Shown: positions 1 to 8,800, numbered from the stretch's first letter. The stretch is 35,266 bases of DNA from CAZFCK01 sp964517355 (GCA_964517355.1 CAZFCK010000021.1:1-35266); one strand, 5' to 3'. The notes: generated from the sequence alone by a model not told the origin. Program-made: numbers and translations.

Positions 1-96
1 CGTCCAGGGGCCTCCCCTGGTCGTCGTGCGGGCGCGAAAGCCCGCGACTTTATTCATTTTTCTTTTAGTTTTTTTTCTTTTAGTCCGAAAGTCGTA
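1..96 (+). repeat. Family A repeat, copy A1 (partial, cut by window edge)
   Basis: Right-hand part of the roughly 164-bp family A element. It holds the perfect palindrome CCAGGGGCCTCCCCTGG, the second hairpin GCGGGCGCGAAAGCCCGC, a T-rich stretch and the terminal AAAGTCGTA ending near 96. Other copies lie at 1139, 9778, 24066, 32101 and 34605. The left half falls outside the window. Confidence 0.85.
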
Positions 97-160
97 TTCT
101 GAACAACAAAAACCACATACGCATTGCTTTTTCCATGCGCAGGGGGCATATCTCCTCGGA

Positions 161-175
161 TGCGACTTAGTTGCA
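161..175. promoter_or_regulatory. Candidate Zur operator upstream of znuA
   Basis: A 15-bp near-perfect palindrome, TGCGACTTAGTTGCA: 7-bp arms around a central T with one mismatched pair. It ends 26 bp before the znuA start codon. Fur-family repressors bind palindromes of this size, and a Fur-family gene (3012-3485) is the last gene of the operon, so zinc-dependent autoregulation is likely. The palindrome is seen directly; the assignment to Zur is inference. Confidence 0.55.
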
Positions 176-201
176 CAACTCGCCAACCAGGGAGAAAAAC
201 T

Positions 202-1137
202 ATGCGATTTCTTTATCTCTCATCCATTGTCATCATACTGTTACTTACCACCGGGGTCGCGACAGCTGCCGCGCCCCTTTCCGTTTTTGTGAGTATTGTG
301 CCACAGCGTACTTTTGTGGAGCACATCGGCAAAGACCTCGTCTCCATTGAAGTTATGGTACAGCCGGGAGCCAGTCCCGCCACGTATGAACCAAAACCCA
401 GACAAATGGCGGCCCTTAACGGCGCGGCCATCTATTTCGCCGTGGGCGTGCCCTTTGAAAATGCCTGGCTGCCACGCATCACCGACGCCAATCCGCAGAT
501 GAAGGTGGTGCATTGCGAATCCGGCATTGAACGAATGCCCATGCAGCGGCATGAGCATCACGCGGAAAACCACGCGCATCATGAAAAGGCGCACGGCAAT
601 GAAGACATCATCCTTGATCCCCACATCTGGCTGGCGCCACCGCTTGTGGCGCAGATGGCAAAAACCATTGCCCAGGCCCTGACAGAGGCCGATCCTGCGC
701 ATGCCGCGGACTACGCCGCCAACCTCCGCACGTTCCTTGCACTCTGCATCGATCTGGATGCGTCCATTCGTGAGGAATTAAAGGAAGTGCGCCCCCCGCA
801 GAATATGTTCATGGTGTTTCATCCTTCCTGGGGGTATTTCGCAAAAACCTACGGGCTGAAGCAACTCGCCATCGAGGCGGAAGGCAAGAATCCCAGCCCC
901 AAGGAATTGCAGGAACTCATCGAACTCGCGCGGAAAACCGGGGTGCGCGTCATATTCGTACAGCCGCAATTCTCGCAAAAAAGCGCCAGACTGGTGGCCC
1001 AAAACATAGGCGGGCGCGTGGAGCCGCTCGATCCACTGGCAGCTGACTGGCGAGCAAACCTGTTGCACGTGGCCACAATCATTTCCAGCGCTGTACGGAG
1101 CCTTGTTTCAAGGCGAAAATGCGCTAGAGCGTATTGA
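202..1137 (+). CDS. znuA: Zinc ABC transporter substrate-binding protein ZnuA
   Basis: Periplasmic protein that captures Zn(II) and hands it to the ZnuBC importer. The ATG at 202 follows GGAG by 7 nt; upstream in-frame codons lack such a site. The protein has 311 residues: a signal peptide at about 1-23, the N-terminal lobe with VSIVPQ, a His-rich loop at about 117-131 (ten residues with many HH pairs) typical of zinc-specific members, the DPHIWLAP metal-ligand motif at 139-146, and a second-lobe FHPSWGYF and EGKNPSP motif. The last dozen residues (SLVSRRKCAR followed by AY) are encoded mostly by a dispersed repeat (family B), so the natural C-terminus seems to have been replaced. It heads znuACB-zur, but about 270 bp of repeats separate it from znuC. 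Manganese transport is a less likely alternative. Confidence 0.93.
   Translation: MRFLYLSSIVIILLLTTGVATAAAPLSVFVSIVPQRTFVEHIGKDLVSIEVMVQPGASPATYEPKPRQMAALNGAAIYFAVGVPFENAWLPRITDANPQMKVVHCESGIERMPMQRHEHHAENHAHHEKAHGNEDIILDPHIWLAPPLVAQMAKTIAQALTEADPAHAADYAANLRTFLALCIDLDASIREELKEVRPPQNMFMVFHPSWGYFAKTYGLKQLAIEAEGKNPSPKELQELIELARKTGVRVIFVQPQFSQKSARLVAQNIGGRVEPLDPLAADWRANLLHVATIISSAVRSLVSRRKCARAY
1098..1127 (+). repeat. Family B repeat, partial copy B1, inside the 3' end of znuA
   Basis: Thirty bases match the distal end of the family B element (full copy at 9667-9770), including hairpin CCTTGTTTCAAGG and the tail GCGAAAATGCGCTAG. It is translated in frame as part of the ZnuA C-terminus, and family A copy A2 starts 11 bp further on. 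Confidence 0.85.
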
Positions 1138-1138
1138 C

Positions 1139-1293
1139 TACGTCTTTCGGACATAAAGATATAAAGTCGCGGGGTATCGCGCCCGCACGACGACCGGGAG
1201 AGGCTCCCGGACGCCGGGAAAACGACAATTTAATTCTTGTTTTTTCAACAAATGAAGAATGTTATAGTATATGCTCTCCTCATCAAGTCCAGA
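1139..1293 (-). repeat. Family A repeat, copy A2, between znuA and znuC
   Basis: Reverse-oriented copy of the MITE-like element, starting just after the znuA stop codon. Its first hairpin reads CCGGGAGCCTCTCCCGG on the minus strand. Relative to other copies both arms have changed at two positions, keeping the stem perfect. The far end carries AAGTCCAG in place of AAGTCGAG. It also holds ATGTTATAGTATATG (1258-1272), which resembles enterobacterial Zur boxes. Confidence 0.85.
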
Positions 1294-1408
1294 TGTTAAC
1301 AAAGTTGTGTAGATTTTAAAAGACGTTATAAAAAAGTTACAGAACTCCAACGTTGTTTCCACGAAAATGATCATCCAAGGAACCCCGTTGCAACAAAGGA
1401 GCATGATC

Positions 1409-2182
1409 ATGACGCCCCCCGTTGTAAGCATCACGGACGTAAGCTTTGCCTACAACCGGAATCCTGTATTGGAACACATCAATCTCACGGTTGGCCAAGG
1501 CGAATTTTTAGCTGTTCTCGGACCAAACGGAGGGGGCAAAACCACCCTGCTCAAAATTCTCCTCGGCCTGCTGGAACCGGACATAGGCACGGTGCGTGTT
1601 TTCGGCCACCCCCCCACTATAGTGCGGGGGCGCATCGGGTATGTGCCCCAACATGTCGTCATGCAACCCAGTTTTCCCATTTCAGTACTTGAAGTCACGC
1701 TCATGGGCCTGCAAAGTTCCAGGCGGCCCGGATTTGGCTACAATAAAAAAGATAGACAACTCGCCATGACAGCATTGGAACGAGTAGGCATGAAAGAGAT
1801 GGCAACACAACGTATGGACAGTCTATCCGGGGGGCAACGTCAACGCGCCCTCGTCGCCAGAGCCCTGGTCGGCGAGCCCGATCTCCTGGTGTTCGACGAA
1901 CCGACCGCAAACATTGACCCGCAGGGAAAACTTTGTCTTTACGAACTGTTGGCGTCACTCGAGCAGGGCATCACCATTATTCTGGTCAGCCATGATCCGG
2001 TAGTGGCCTCGGTGAGCGTCACCTCGGTCGCCGCGGTCAATAAAACACTCATCACCAGCCACACGGATAAACTCACGCCGGAAATGCTGGCCCTGGTATA
2101 CGGCGACCACAAACACACATGCCCCATAGATGACTTGCTTCACGATTCGAACACAATCCTCACTCCAATCAGGGGGCAATAA
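1409..2182 (+). CDS. znuC: Zinc ABC transporter ATP-binding protein ZnuC
   Basis: Cytoplasmic ATPase that powers zinc import through ZnuB. Residues 38-46 are the Walker A motif (GPNGGGKTT), followed by the signature LSGGQRQR and Walker B LLVFDEPTANID with the H-loop SHD. The ATG at 1409 was chosen because AAGGAG precedes it by 7 nt; in-frame ATGs at 1367 and 1403 are badly placed. This gives 257 residues, normal for the family. Its stop overlaps the znuB start by one base (TAATG), so the two are translationally coupled. The unusually long gap from znuA is filled by repeats, so znuC may depend on read-through or on a promoter in the repeat. Confidence 0.93.
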   Translation: MTPPVVSITDVSFAYNRNPVLEHINLTVGQGEFLAVLGPNGGGKTTLLKILLGLLEPDIGTVRVFGHPPTIVRGRIGYVPQHVVMQPSFPISVLEVTLMGLQSSRRPGFGYNKKDRQLAMTALERVGMKEMATQRMDSLSGGQRQRALVARALVGEPDLLVFDEPTANIDPQGKLCLYELLASLEQGITIILVSHDPVVASVSVTSVAAVNKTLITSHTDKLTPEMLALVYGDHKHTCPIDDLLHDSNTILTPIRGQ

Positions 2183-3015
2183 TGCTCGAAATACTTTCCC
2201 TCTCGTTCATGCAAAACGCCCTTGCCGCGGGCGTGCTGGCCAGCGTGGCCTGCGGGGTGATCGGCTCGCTGGTGGTGGTCAACCGCCTTGTGTTTCTTGC
2301 GGGAGGCGTTGCCCACGCGGCCTATGGCGGTGTCGGGCTGGCCTTTTTCTTTGGTCTGCCCGTTCTGCCCTGCACCATAGGTTTCACGCTCGGCGCCTCG
2401 GGGCTTATGGGGTGGGCGAGTCTGCGCCGGGGAGAACGCGCCGACACTCTGGTGGGCGTGCTCTGGGCCGCCGGCATGGCCTTCGGCATCTTGCTGTTGG
2501 ACCTCACTCCCGGCTACAATGTCGATCTCATGAGTTATCTCTTCGGCTCGATTCTGACTGTTCCGGCATCTGATTTATGGGCCATGGCGGGGCTTGACGC
2601 GCTGTTGCTCTGTGTGGTGTATTTTTACTACAAAGATTTGCTGGCGCTGGCGTTTGACCGCGAATTCGCGGGGACGTGCGGCGTGCACGTAACGCTGTTG
2701 CATTTTATGCAGCTCGCCCTTGTGGCCGTCTCCGTGGTCATGGTCATCCAGGTGGTCGGGCTGATTCTGGTCATCGCCCTGATGAGCATCCCCCCCTTTC
2801 TCGCCGAACGCAACGCCAACTCTCTAGCGCGCATGATGCTGCTGGCAACGCTCTGGAGCATGGGCTTCTGCATCGGCGGACTGTGGCTGTCCTACACGTA
2901 CAACCTCACCTCCGGGGCAACCATCATCGCAGTGGCCACAGTGGGTTTCTTCCTGCATCAGGGGTTTTCCGCCCTCTTCCGATATATACGTCGCACAACG
3001 TGGAGCCACCCATGA
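2182..3015 (+). CDS. znuB: Zinc ABC transporter permease ZnuB
   Basis: Inner-membrane channel of the zinc importer, ABC-3 family. It has 277 residues with about eight hydrophobic segments, for example around residues 10-35, 45-65, 90-110, 170-205 and 215-260, and the family hallmark GVAHAAYGGVGLAF, in which the permease meets its substrate path. The start overlaps the znuC stop and its own stop overlaps the zur start (ATGA), giving a tight znuC-znuB-zur unit. Length and topology are normal. Assignment to zinc rather than manganese rests on the His-rich ZnuA and the linked zur. Confidence 0.92.
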   Translation: MLEILSLSFMQNALAAGVLASVACGVIGSLVVVNRLVFLAGGVAHAAYGGVGLAFFFGLPVLPCTIGFTLGASGLMGWASLRRGERADTLVGVLWAAGMAFGILLLDLTPGYNVDLMSYLFGSILTVPASDLWAMAGLDALLLCVVYFYYKDLLALAFDREFAGTCGVHVTLLHFMQLALVAVSVVMVIQVVGLILVIALMSIPPFLAERNANSLARMMLLATLWSMGFCIGGLWLSYTYNLTSGATIIAVATVGFFLHQGFSALFRYIRRTTWSHP

Positions 3016-3485
3016 ACCAGGCCGACGTCCCGTACCGCCAAACCGAGGCCCTTTTGCGCGGCAAAGGGCTCGACCCCACCCCGTTGCGCACCAACGTCCT
3101 GCACGTATTGTTGCGCAGTGAAACACCGCTGCAAGCATGCGCCATACTGCAACGGGTGCGCGACACGCGCCCCATCAATAAGGCCACCCTTTACCGCATT
3201 CTCGACCTCTTCGTGGAGCGCGGCCTGGCCCTGCGGCACAGTTCAGGGGAGCGTTCATTCCGTTATTGCGCCATCGTCCCAAACACGCTCCACGATCAGC
3301 GCATGCATTGCCACTTCCACTGCACCCGTTGCGGCGCCATGCAATGCATCACGCACAACGTCCTCCCCCTGGACTGTGAAACGCTTGTGAACCATCTCCC
3401 CCAGCATGTGGAGCACATTGAAATCCGGCTGGATGGGCTGTGTGAAGCCTGCGAAAAAAAACTGTCGCACTCACCCCAGCAATAG
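3012..3485 (+). CDS. zur: Fur-family zinc uptake regulator Zur
   Basis: DNA-binding repressor expected to shut off znuACB when zinc is plentiful. The protein has 157 residues: a winged helix with recognition helix around 55-67 (NKATLYRILDLF, matching the Fur pattern ATVYRTL), then a C-terminal dimer and metal domain with MHCHFHCTRCG (C104, C107) and a second CxxC at 144/147, which form the structural zinc site. The start overlaps the znuB stop by ATGA. The last 15 bp overlap, tail to tail, the end of the PAAR-like gene on the other strand. A palindrome at 161-175 is the best operator candidate. Fur or PerR are alternatives, but the operon context strongly favours Zur. Confidence 0.88.
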   Translation: MNQADVPYRQTEALLRGKGLDPTPLRTNVLHVLLRSETPLQACAILQRVRDTRPINKATLYRILDLFVERGLALRHSSGERSFRYCAIVPNTLHDQRMHCHFHCTRCGAMQCITHNVLPLDCETLVNHLPQHVEHIEIRLDGLCEACEKKLSHSPQQ

Positions 3486-3872
3486 TACGGATGTTTGCGC
3501 GGGAGAAATTGTCGTACCCATGGCGTTGGGAGATGAACCGTTCTGTCCGGTGGAACTTGTGAGCCTCGCAGCCGGTGCGCCTCCGAGAAACACCTTGGTG
3601 CTTCCCATGAGGTATTTATCCGGCCCCATCATGAGCCCCGACACAACGCCTCCCGCCACCCCGGCCTGGTCCCCGTTGCTGAGCGTGCCCTCCGTCATCA
3701 GGTTTTCAGCCATCCCGCCCCCGATAATGATATTGGTACACGAAGGCACGTGCGTACTGGAAAGGGCGATATTCGGATAAGGAATCGGTACCGGGCCCGC
3801 CGGCGGTATGGGCGTTTTACACACATCCGGAAAAGCGAAATTCGTACATCCCAGGTTATTGTTGGCAAACAT
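3471..3872 (-). CDS. PAAR-like DUF4150 protein (T6SS spike tip)
   Basis: A 133-residue protein with the features of DUF4150 PAAR-like proteins: an early FPDVCKTPIPPAGPVPIPYPNIA stretch (short Pro-rich loops), a glycine-rich middle (IIIGGGMAENL, GVAGGVVSGLMMGPDKYLMGS) and a C-terminal GGAPAARL. Such proteins fold into a small cone that caps the VgrG trimer and sharpens the spike. The start at 3872 follows a strong AGGAGG. It is the last gene of the vgrG island and carries no C-terminal toxin domain, so any cargo must be separate. A partial family B repeat (3889-3920) lies in its leader. Confidence 0.82.
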   Translation of the reverse strand: MFANNNLGCTNFAFPDVCKTPIPPAGPVPIPYPNIALSSTHVPSCTNIIIGGGMAENLMTEGTLSNGDQAGVAGGVVSGLMMGPDKYLMGSTKVFLGGAPAARLTSSTGQNGSSPNAMGTTISPAQTSVLLLG

Positions 3873-3888
3873 GTTTCCTCCTTACGTT

Positions 3889-3920
3889 GAGAGCCTTATC
3901 CAAAGGCGAAAATGCGCTAG
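3889..3920 (+). repeat. Family B repeat, partial copy B2
   Basis: Matches the distal third of family B (GAGAGCCTTATCCAAAGGCG, then AAAATGCGCTAG). It lies in the 76-bp gap between the DUF3540 and PAAR-like genes, just upstream of the latter's ribosome-binding site. Confidence 0.75.
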
Positions 3921-3948
3921 CCTTGCAACGGTGGCGCTTCCACAAAAT

Positions 3949-4617
3949 CTACCCGATATGCACCTGTCCGGCGTCGATTTTGGTGATTTCCTCCGATACG
4001 TGCACCGCGTTCTTCGCATGCATGGTCAAGGTTTCCTCCACCACGCAGCGTAGCGCCCCCGCTTGTACCTCTTCCCGGTCGCGCACGTAACGCACGGCAT
4101 GAATAAAGCGCTGGGTGAGCCTGTTGCAGATGTCGTGAACAACATCCGCCACCCTGTTCACGCAAGCGGCTTTGACGTTCAGCACCTTGGCCGTCATCCC
4201 AAGGCGCCGGGCTTCCATATCCACGTTGTCCGCCTGCATGGCTAAGGATTCCGCCATGATACCGGCCTCGTTGGCCGCGCAAAGATGCACATTGCCCTCG
4301 CTGGAAAGGCTGAGATCGCCCCCGGAGGTATGAAGGCGAACCGTTCCCTGAAAAGCCAAATCCGTTCCCATGGCCGCATCTTCCGGACGGCGCGCGAGTA
4401 TTGCCAGCACAAAGGCCCCATGCATGCGGTCCAGGGCATCCACGGAGAGCAACACTTGATCGCCCGTTACGGGACGCACGACGCAACTCACAGCCTGCCG
4501 TGCGGCAATGACGCCCAACGGGCATGAAACGGAAAAAAGCTCGCCGCAATCTTCGGCCACCACGCCATATTCCAAATGCGGCCTGAGCGCGCCTCTGGTT
4601 TGTGGCAATGCCTGCAT
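3949..4617 (-). CDS. DUF3540 domain protein of the T6SS spike island
   Basis: A 222-residue protein resembling DUF3540, a family of unknown biochemical role found next to DUF2169, PAAR and VgrG genes. The N-terminal half has short beta-rich segments (FSVSCPLGVIAARQAVSCVVRP, DQVLLSVD). The C-terminal half has strand repeats reminiscent of a spike beta-helix (GTVRLHTSGGDLSLSSEGNVHL, then SLAMQADNVDMEARRLGM). The ATG at 4617 follows GGAGG and is preferred over an upstream in-frame start. It probably helps attach cargo or adaptor to the spike; that is inference from its neighbours. Confidence 0.7.
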   Translation of the reverse strand: MQALPQTRGALRPHLEYGVVAEDCGELFSVSCPLGVIAARQAVSCVVRPVTGDQVLLSVDALDRMHGAFVLAILARRPEDAAMGTDLAFQGTVRLHTSGGDLSLSSEGNVHLCAANEAGIMAESLAMQADNVDMEARRLGMTAKVLNVKAACVNRVADVVHDICNRLTQRFIHAVRYVRDREEVQAGALRCVVEETLTMHAKNAVHVSEEITKIDAGQVHIG

Positions 4618-4730
4618 TTTTTTTACCTCCGTGCGCAGATTCCTTGAGCCTGTCACGATAATACGTTGTTCCGACGAAAAACCACTTTGGACTGCAGTTC
4701 TCCTCAGGTTTCACTTTGTGAAGCATGAGA

Positions 4731-5789
4731 TCAAACCGGCATCCAGTCTTCAGCTTCGGCCAGATCCTTATCCAGCCAGCGCACTCCCGCGGTATCCGCC
4801 AAATGCCAGACGGCACCCTTGACAGCGGCCCTGTGCATCAAGGCGTTACGCAGGTCAACGCGGGTGAAGTCGCAACCTTGCAGGTCCGCGTGCGAAAAAT
4901 CGCAATACCGCATGGCGGCCCCGGAAAAAAGCGCGCCGCGGCATCTGGCGTTCGGGAAACCGCAGCACTCCATCCGGGCGCCGCGCAGATCCGCCAACGA
5001 CAAATCAGCTTCCCCGAAAAAGCACTGCTTCATGGCCGCGCCCCTGCACGTGCTTTCTTGCAACCCGGCCTGCATGAACATGGCGTTGTCGGCCTGGACC
5101 TGGGAGAGGTTGGCGCGGGCCATACGCGCCTTGATGAACACGGAACAGCGGAGATCCGCGCCACTGCAATCAGCGTCGCGCAAATCCGCTTCCATGGCGT
5201 TGACCTTGTAGAAAACCGTTCCACGCAGATCCTGTCCGGCAAGGGAGCAGCCGTTGAGAACGGCCTGCTCAAAACGCGCGCCCGACATTTTCCCATTCTT
5301 GAAGCTTGCTCCTAAAAAAGAACAGCGCGTGAAAACTCCCTCCCGCATGTCCACGTCCGCAAGCACGGCATTATTGAAAAAGCAGCGATCGCAACGAGCC
5401 CCGCGAAATGTGGCTGCTGTCAAATCAACGTCTTGCAGAGCAGCCTGCTGCATGGTGACGTGCTCCAACGCGGCGCCCACCAGACTGCATTTTTGCATTT
5501 GCGTCATTTGCAACGTGGTGTGGCGCAGATTGACGCCGTTCATATCCAAACCGTGCAAGTCGGCATTGCGCAAATCCGCCCGCTCCAGATTGACGCCTTG
5601 CAGACCGCACTCAAGAAAGACGCTCTTTTCGAGCTGCGCTTTCCGCAACCAGGCGCCGGACAGATTCACACGTTCAAACCGCGCCTGGGCGAGATTGGCT
5701 CCTGAAAGATCCAGGCCTTGCAAGTCCACGTCGTGAACGACCTGCTTGCTGGCGACCGCATCGAGTACTTGTTTTCTGGACCAGCGCAC
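4731..5789 (-). CDS. Pentapeptide-repeat protein of the T6SS island
   Basis: A 352-residue protein made almost wholly of pentapeptide repeats (A/C-D/N-L/F-x-x) from about residue 20 to 335, for example VDLQGLDLSGANLAQARF. These fold as a right-handed quadrilateral beta-helix. It starts with GTG at 5789, preceded by an AAGGGGGG ribosome-binding site, 12 nt after the stop of the DUF2169 fusion, so the two are co-expressed. The final segment (WLDKDLAEAEDWMP) is not repetitive. Cysteine is unusually frequent at repeat positions. Pentapeptide proteins in spike islands are seen with DUF2169 adaptors; whether this one is structural, adaptor or cargo cannot be told from sequence. Confidence 0.8.
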   Translation of the reverse strand: MRWSRKQVLDAVASKQVVHDVDLQGLDLSGANLAQARFERVNLSGAWLRKAQLEKSVFLECGLQGVNLERADLRNADLHGLDMNGVNLRHTTLQMTQMQKCSLVGAALEHVTMQQAALQDVDLTAATFRGARCDRCFFNNAVLADVDMREGVFTRCSFLGASFKNGKMSGARFEQAVLNGCSLAGQDLRGTVFYKVNAMEADLRDADCSGADLRCSVFIKARMARANLSQVQADNAMFMQAGLQESTCRGAAMKQCFFGEADLSLADLRGARMECCGFPNARCRGALFSGAAMRYCDFSHADLQGCDFTRVDLRNALMHRAAVKGAVWHLADTAGVRWLDKDLAEAEDWMPV

Positions 5790-5801
5790 GCGCCCCCCTT
5801 G

Positions 5802-8800
5802 TTATGGGATGAGATCCTCACGTTGCCACAGCAGCGTGCGTTTCAGGTTCGCGGCATCCAGCAAGGTCCGCTCCATTACGACTTTATACAGGTCCGCCGC
5901 GAACAGGTTCGCCCCCCGCAGATCCGTCTGCACCAGCCTGGACTTGCGTAGCGAGCCTTGAAAAATATTCATGCCGCGCATTATCGCGCCTTCCAAATCG
6001 CATTTTTCAAAGCGGCACCATTTTGCGGAAACGCCGCGCAATTGCGCAAGGATCATATCGCAGGCCTCAAACATGCATTTTTCCATGACCGCACCTTCAA
6101 AAATGGCGTGGCGCAGCATTGTTTCCCGGAAAAAGGCTTTGCGCATACGAACATGTTTGAAATCAGCGCCGGAAAAACGCGTGCCGCCGGCCATGCGGCA
6201 ATCATCCAGATTGGCCTTGGCAAAACGCAGTTTTTCGCCCTTACAGCCATGGAACATGGTACGCGGCAGGCACGCACCGGCAAAACACGCTTTATCCAGC
6301 ACGCAGTTTTGCAGGGAGCAGCTTTCCAGGGTGGCGCCGGAAAAATCGCCGTCAGTGGCGTCGCATTGATTAAAAACGGTCATCTTGGCATTGCAAGAAA
6401 GAAAACGTGCGCCTGTGAGCAGCGTCTTGCGCAAGGCCCCCATCTCGAGCGAGGCCTCGGAAAAATCCGCCCCACTGCAATCGGCCTCTTCAAAATCGAT
6501 ATTCTTGAGGCGGCCCTGCCGCAAATCCGTTTTTTTAAAAACGGCTTTCCTACACAATGCGTTTTCCAGGTTGGCCCGGAGCATCACGGCATCGCTGCAG
6601 TCGGCTTCCATGAGTTGCGCCTGGGAGAGGTCCGCTTTTTCAAGATTCGCGCCGGAAAAATTGGTATTATTGCATATGGCCTGGCGCAAATCGATATTGC
6701 GCAGCTCCAGGCCCGAAAAATCCAGGTTGGAAATATTGCAGCGGGCGAGTCCCTGGCCGCTTGCAATACGGCGCAAGGCTTCCTCGCGGTCCAGCGGCTC
6801 CATCTGTTCGGGGGCGATCCCGGCAGCCTCCAGAGCCTGCCGCACTTCCGGAGGTGTTTCTCCGGATTTGAGCCGCGCCAGCTTCTCCCTGCCCGAAGCG
6901 CGCATATTCGCTGCCCAGGATTGCAATGCCTCGATCCTGGCGCCGATATCCCTGGCCTTTTCCGCCTCCGCGAGCATTGTTCGCTGGGCAGCGGCTCCGG
7001 CCTTACCGAGATTGAAACGCCCCATGGCGGCAGCCTGCTCCATCATTATGCGCGCGGTTTGCTCTCCCATGGAACCACTTCCATGTGGACACGGCTGCCG
7101 CATATACATTTCAGGATCTCTCCCGGCCAGACGGATGCGCTCCGCAACTTGTTTCTCCAATTGGAGCTTTTGGGTCTGCATATCCGGAAAAGCCGCTTTG
7201 AACCTGGCGTGGCTTTCTTTGTAAAGGTTTGCGGCGAACCCTTTGGCATCCGGCACGGAGATCGACTTCTGTTTCGCGGCCGCTTTTCTTTTGTCCCCAT
7301 TTTTGGGAAGAACGAAAGCCCCAGCCCCATGTGCCGTCGCCACGTCCGGTGGCAAAGCTTCCAAAATCCACTGACGAAGGGGCACTCCCGAACGATACGC
7401 CGCAAACAGGGTCTTGCCCTTGGGCAACACCAATCCTTCCGCCCCGCCCGGCAGCGCGTTCCACCTTCGCATCGTTTCAGTGACATTCGCCATGGCGGGA
7501 AGCACAACCAGAATCTTTCGCGCCGATTGCAAGGCCTCGCTCCCATCCCGCCCCGGAGGCTGTTTCGAAGACGCGAGCGCCAGAATGGAGCACAGGTCCC
7601 CGGCCTCCTGCTCCGCCAAAATGGCTTGCAACTCGTCCGGCACTACGAGAAGAGGCGCATTGTCGGCCAAAGGTCCGGGCGCGGGTAAAAACAGCGGTTC
7701 GTCGTCCGATCCAGGTACAAGATATTCGGCGTCGGCGCGTTCGAAATCCTGCAACTCCAGGCCGGGGCGCACGCGCACCCGCGACAGGTCCTTGCCGGAA
7801 AACCGAGGGAGAACAAGCCCCGCAAGCAAACAGACCGGCCCCTCTTGAGGATCGCGCCCCCAATACGTGGAAACGTCCCGGCGCGTCTCGGTATGCAGCC
7901 CCACCCAATGCCGGCGCAAGCTGTGACGGGAAAGCCCCATTCGTTGCAGTAAGTCCAAAGCCAGGCGGCCTTCCGGACGAAGCGGCGCGCCGCCGACGCC
8001 CAACAAATTTTTCCGGCAGGCGAACACAAAGGCCTGCCCTTGTTTCTGCCATGGGGGCTGCAAAGGTTCCGGGAGCAAATCGTCGGGATTGATCCCGGCC
8101 TTCCGCAAGTCTTCGGGGGACATCTGCCGCCGCAGCTGCTCCCCCATCTGCTTGCGCATATCCAGAAACGCCTTTTTGCGGGCGGCGACTTTGCCCGCCG
8201 CGGCGGAGAGACGTTGCCGCACATCCGAAACCATGCGCCGCGCAGTGGAAAAGGTTTGTTCCGTGTCGATGGGCACACCCGGTCCAAGCTTGTTCCGCAA
8301 TGAGGCGGCCAGAGATTCCAATGCGCCGATATGGGCCAGCCGCTCCCCTAGCATGGCGTTCAGGCCTTCGTGGGTTTCCTGAAATGATCCGGGCATGCGG
8401 GGCGCCTTGCCCATGGCCCTGTCCCGGGCCGCCTGCAAATCCTTGGGCAGCAGACGCAAGCGTTGCATGGCGGCATCGCTCTGTCGGGTAAAATCCTCTA
8501 ACGGAGATGCGTCCACAGGCACCTTGCGCTCAAGCAGGGTGCGCCGCAACTTACTGTAATGCGTCATGGATTTCGGCGGATCAGCCAGAGGTTCATGGGC
8601 GATGAGCACGTCTTCCACATCGCCTGCCTCTTCATCGCGCACTTCGCTCACCCCCCGATAGATACAAATCCCACGCAACACAGTGGGGAACAGCCACAAC
8701 GTCTCAAGACGCATCTCCACCTGTTCGAAAGATAATTTCTGTTCCTTTTTCGTTGAGCGACAGCGCGTTACAAAACAGCGCACGCGAAACTCGGGTATAC

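Noticed and set aside
26..292. 88-codon open frame at the window start
   Set aside because: It begins inside family A copy A1 and overlaps the znuA signal-peptide region in another frame; no ribosome-binding site.
1134..1319. 61-codon frame between znuA and znuC
   Set aside because: It is translation of family A copy A2; the same pseudo-peptide (APARRPGEAPGRR) appears at 31956-32246 from copy A5.
5958..7688. 576-codon open frame on the + strand
   Set aside because: Antisense to the DUF2169-pentapeptide gene; its length comes from the periodic codon use of the repeats and it has no recognisable domain.
7100..7700. Toprim-like domain in the middle of the DUF2169 fusion
   Set aside because: Strand-helix order is loosely similar, but the catalytic Glu and the DxD pair are missing, so the resemblance is not supported.
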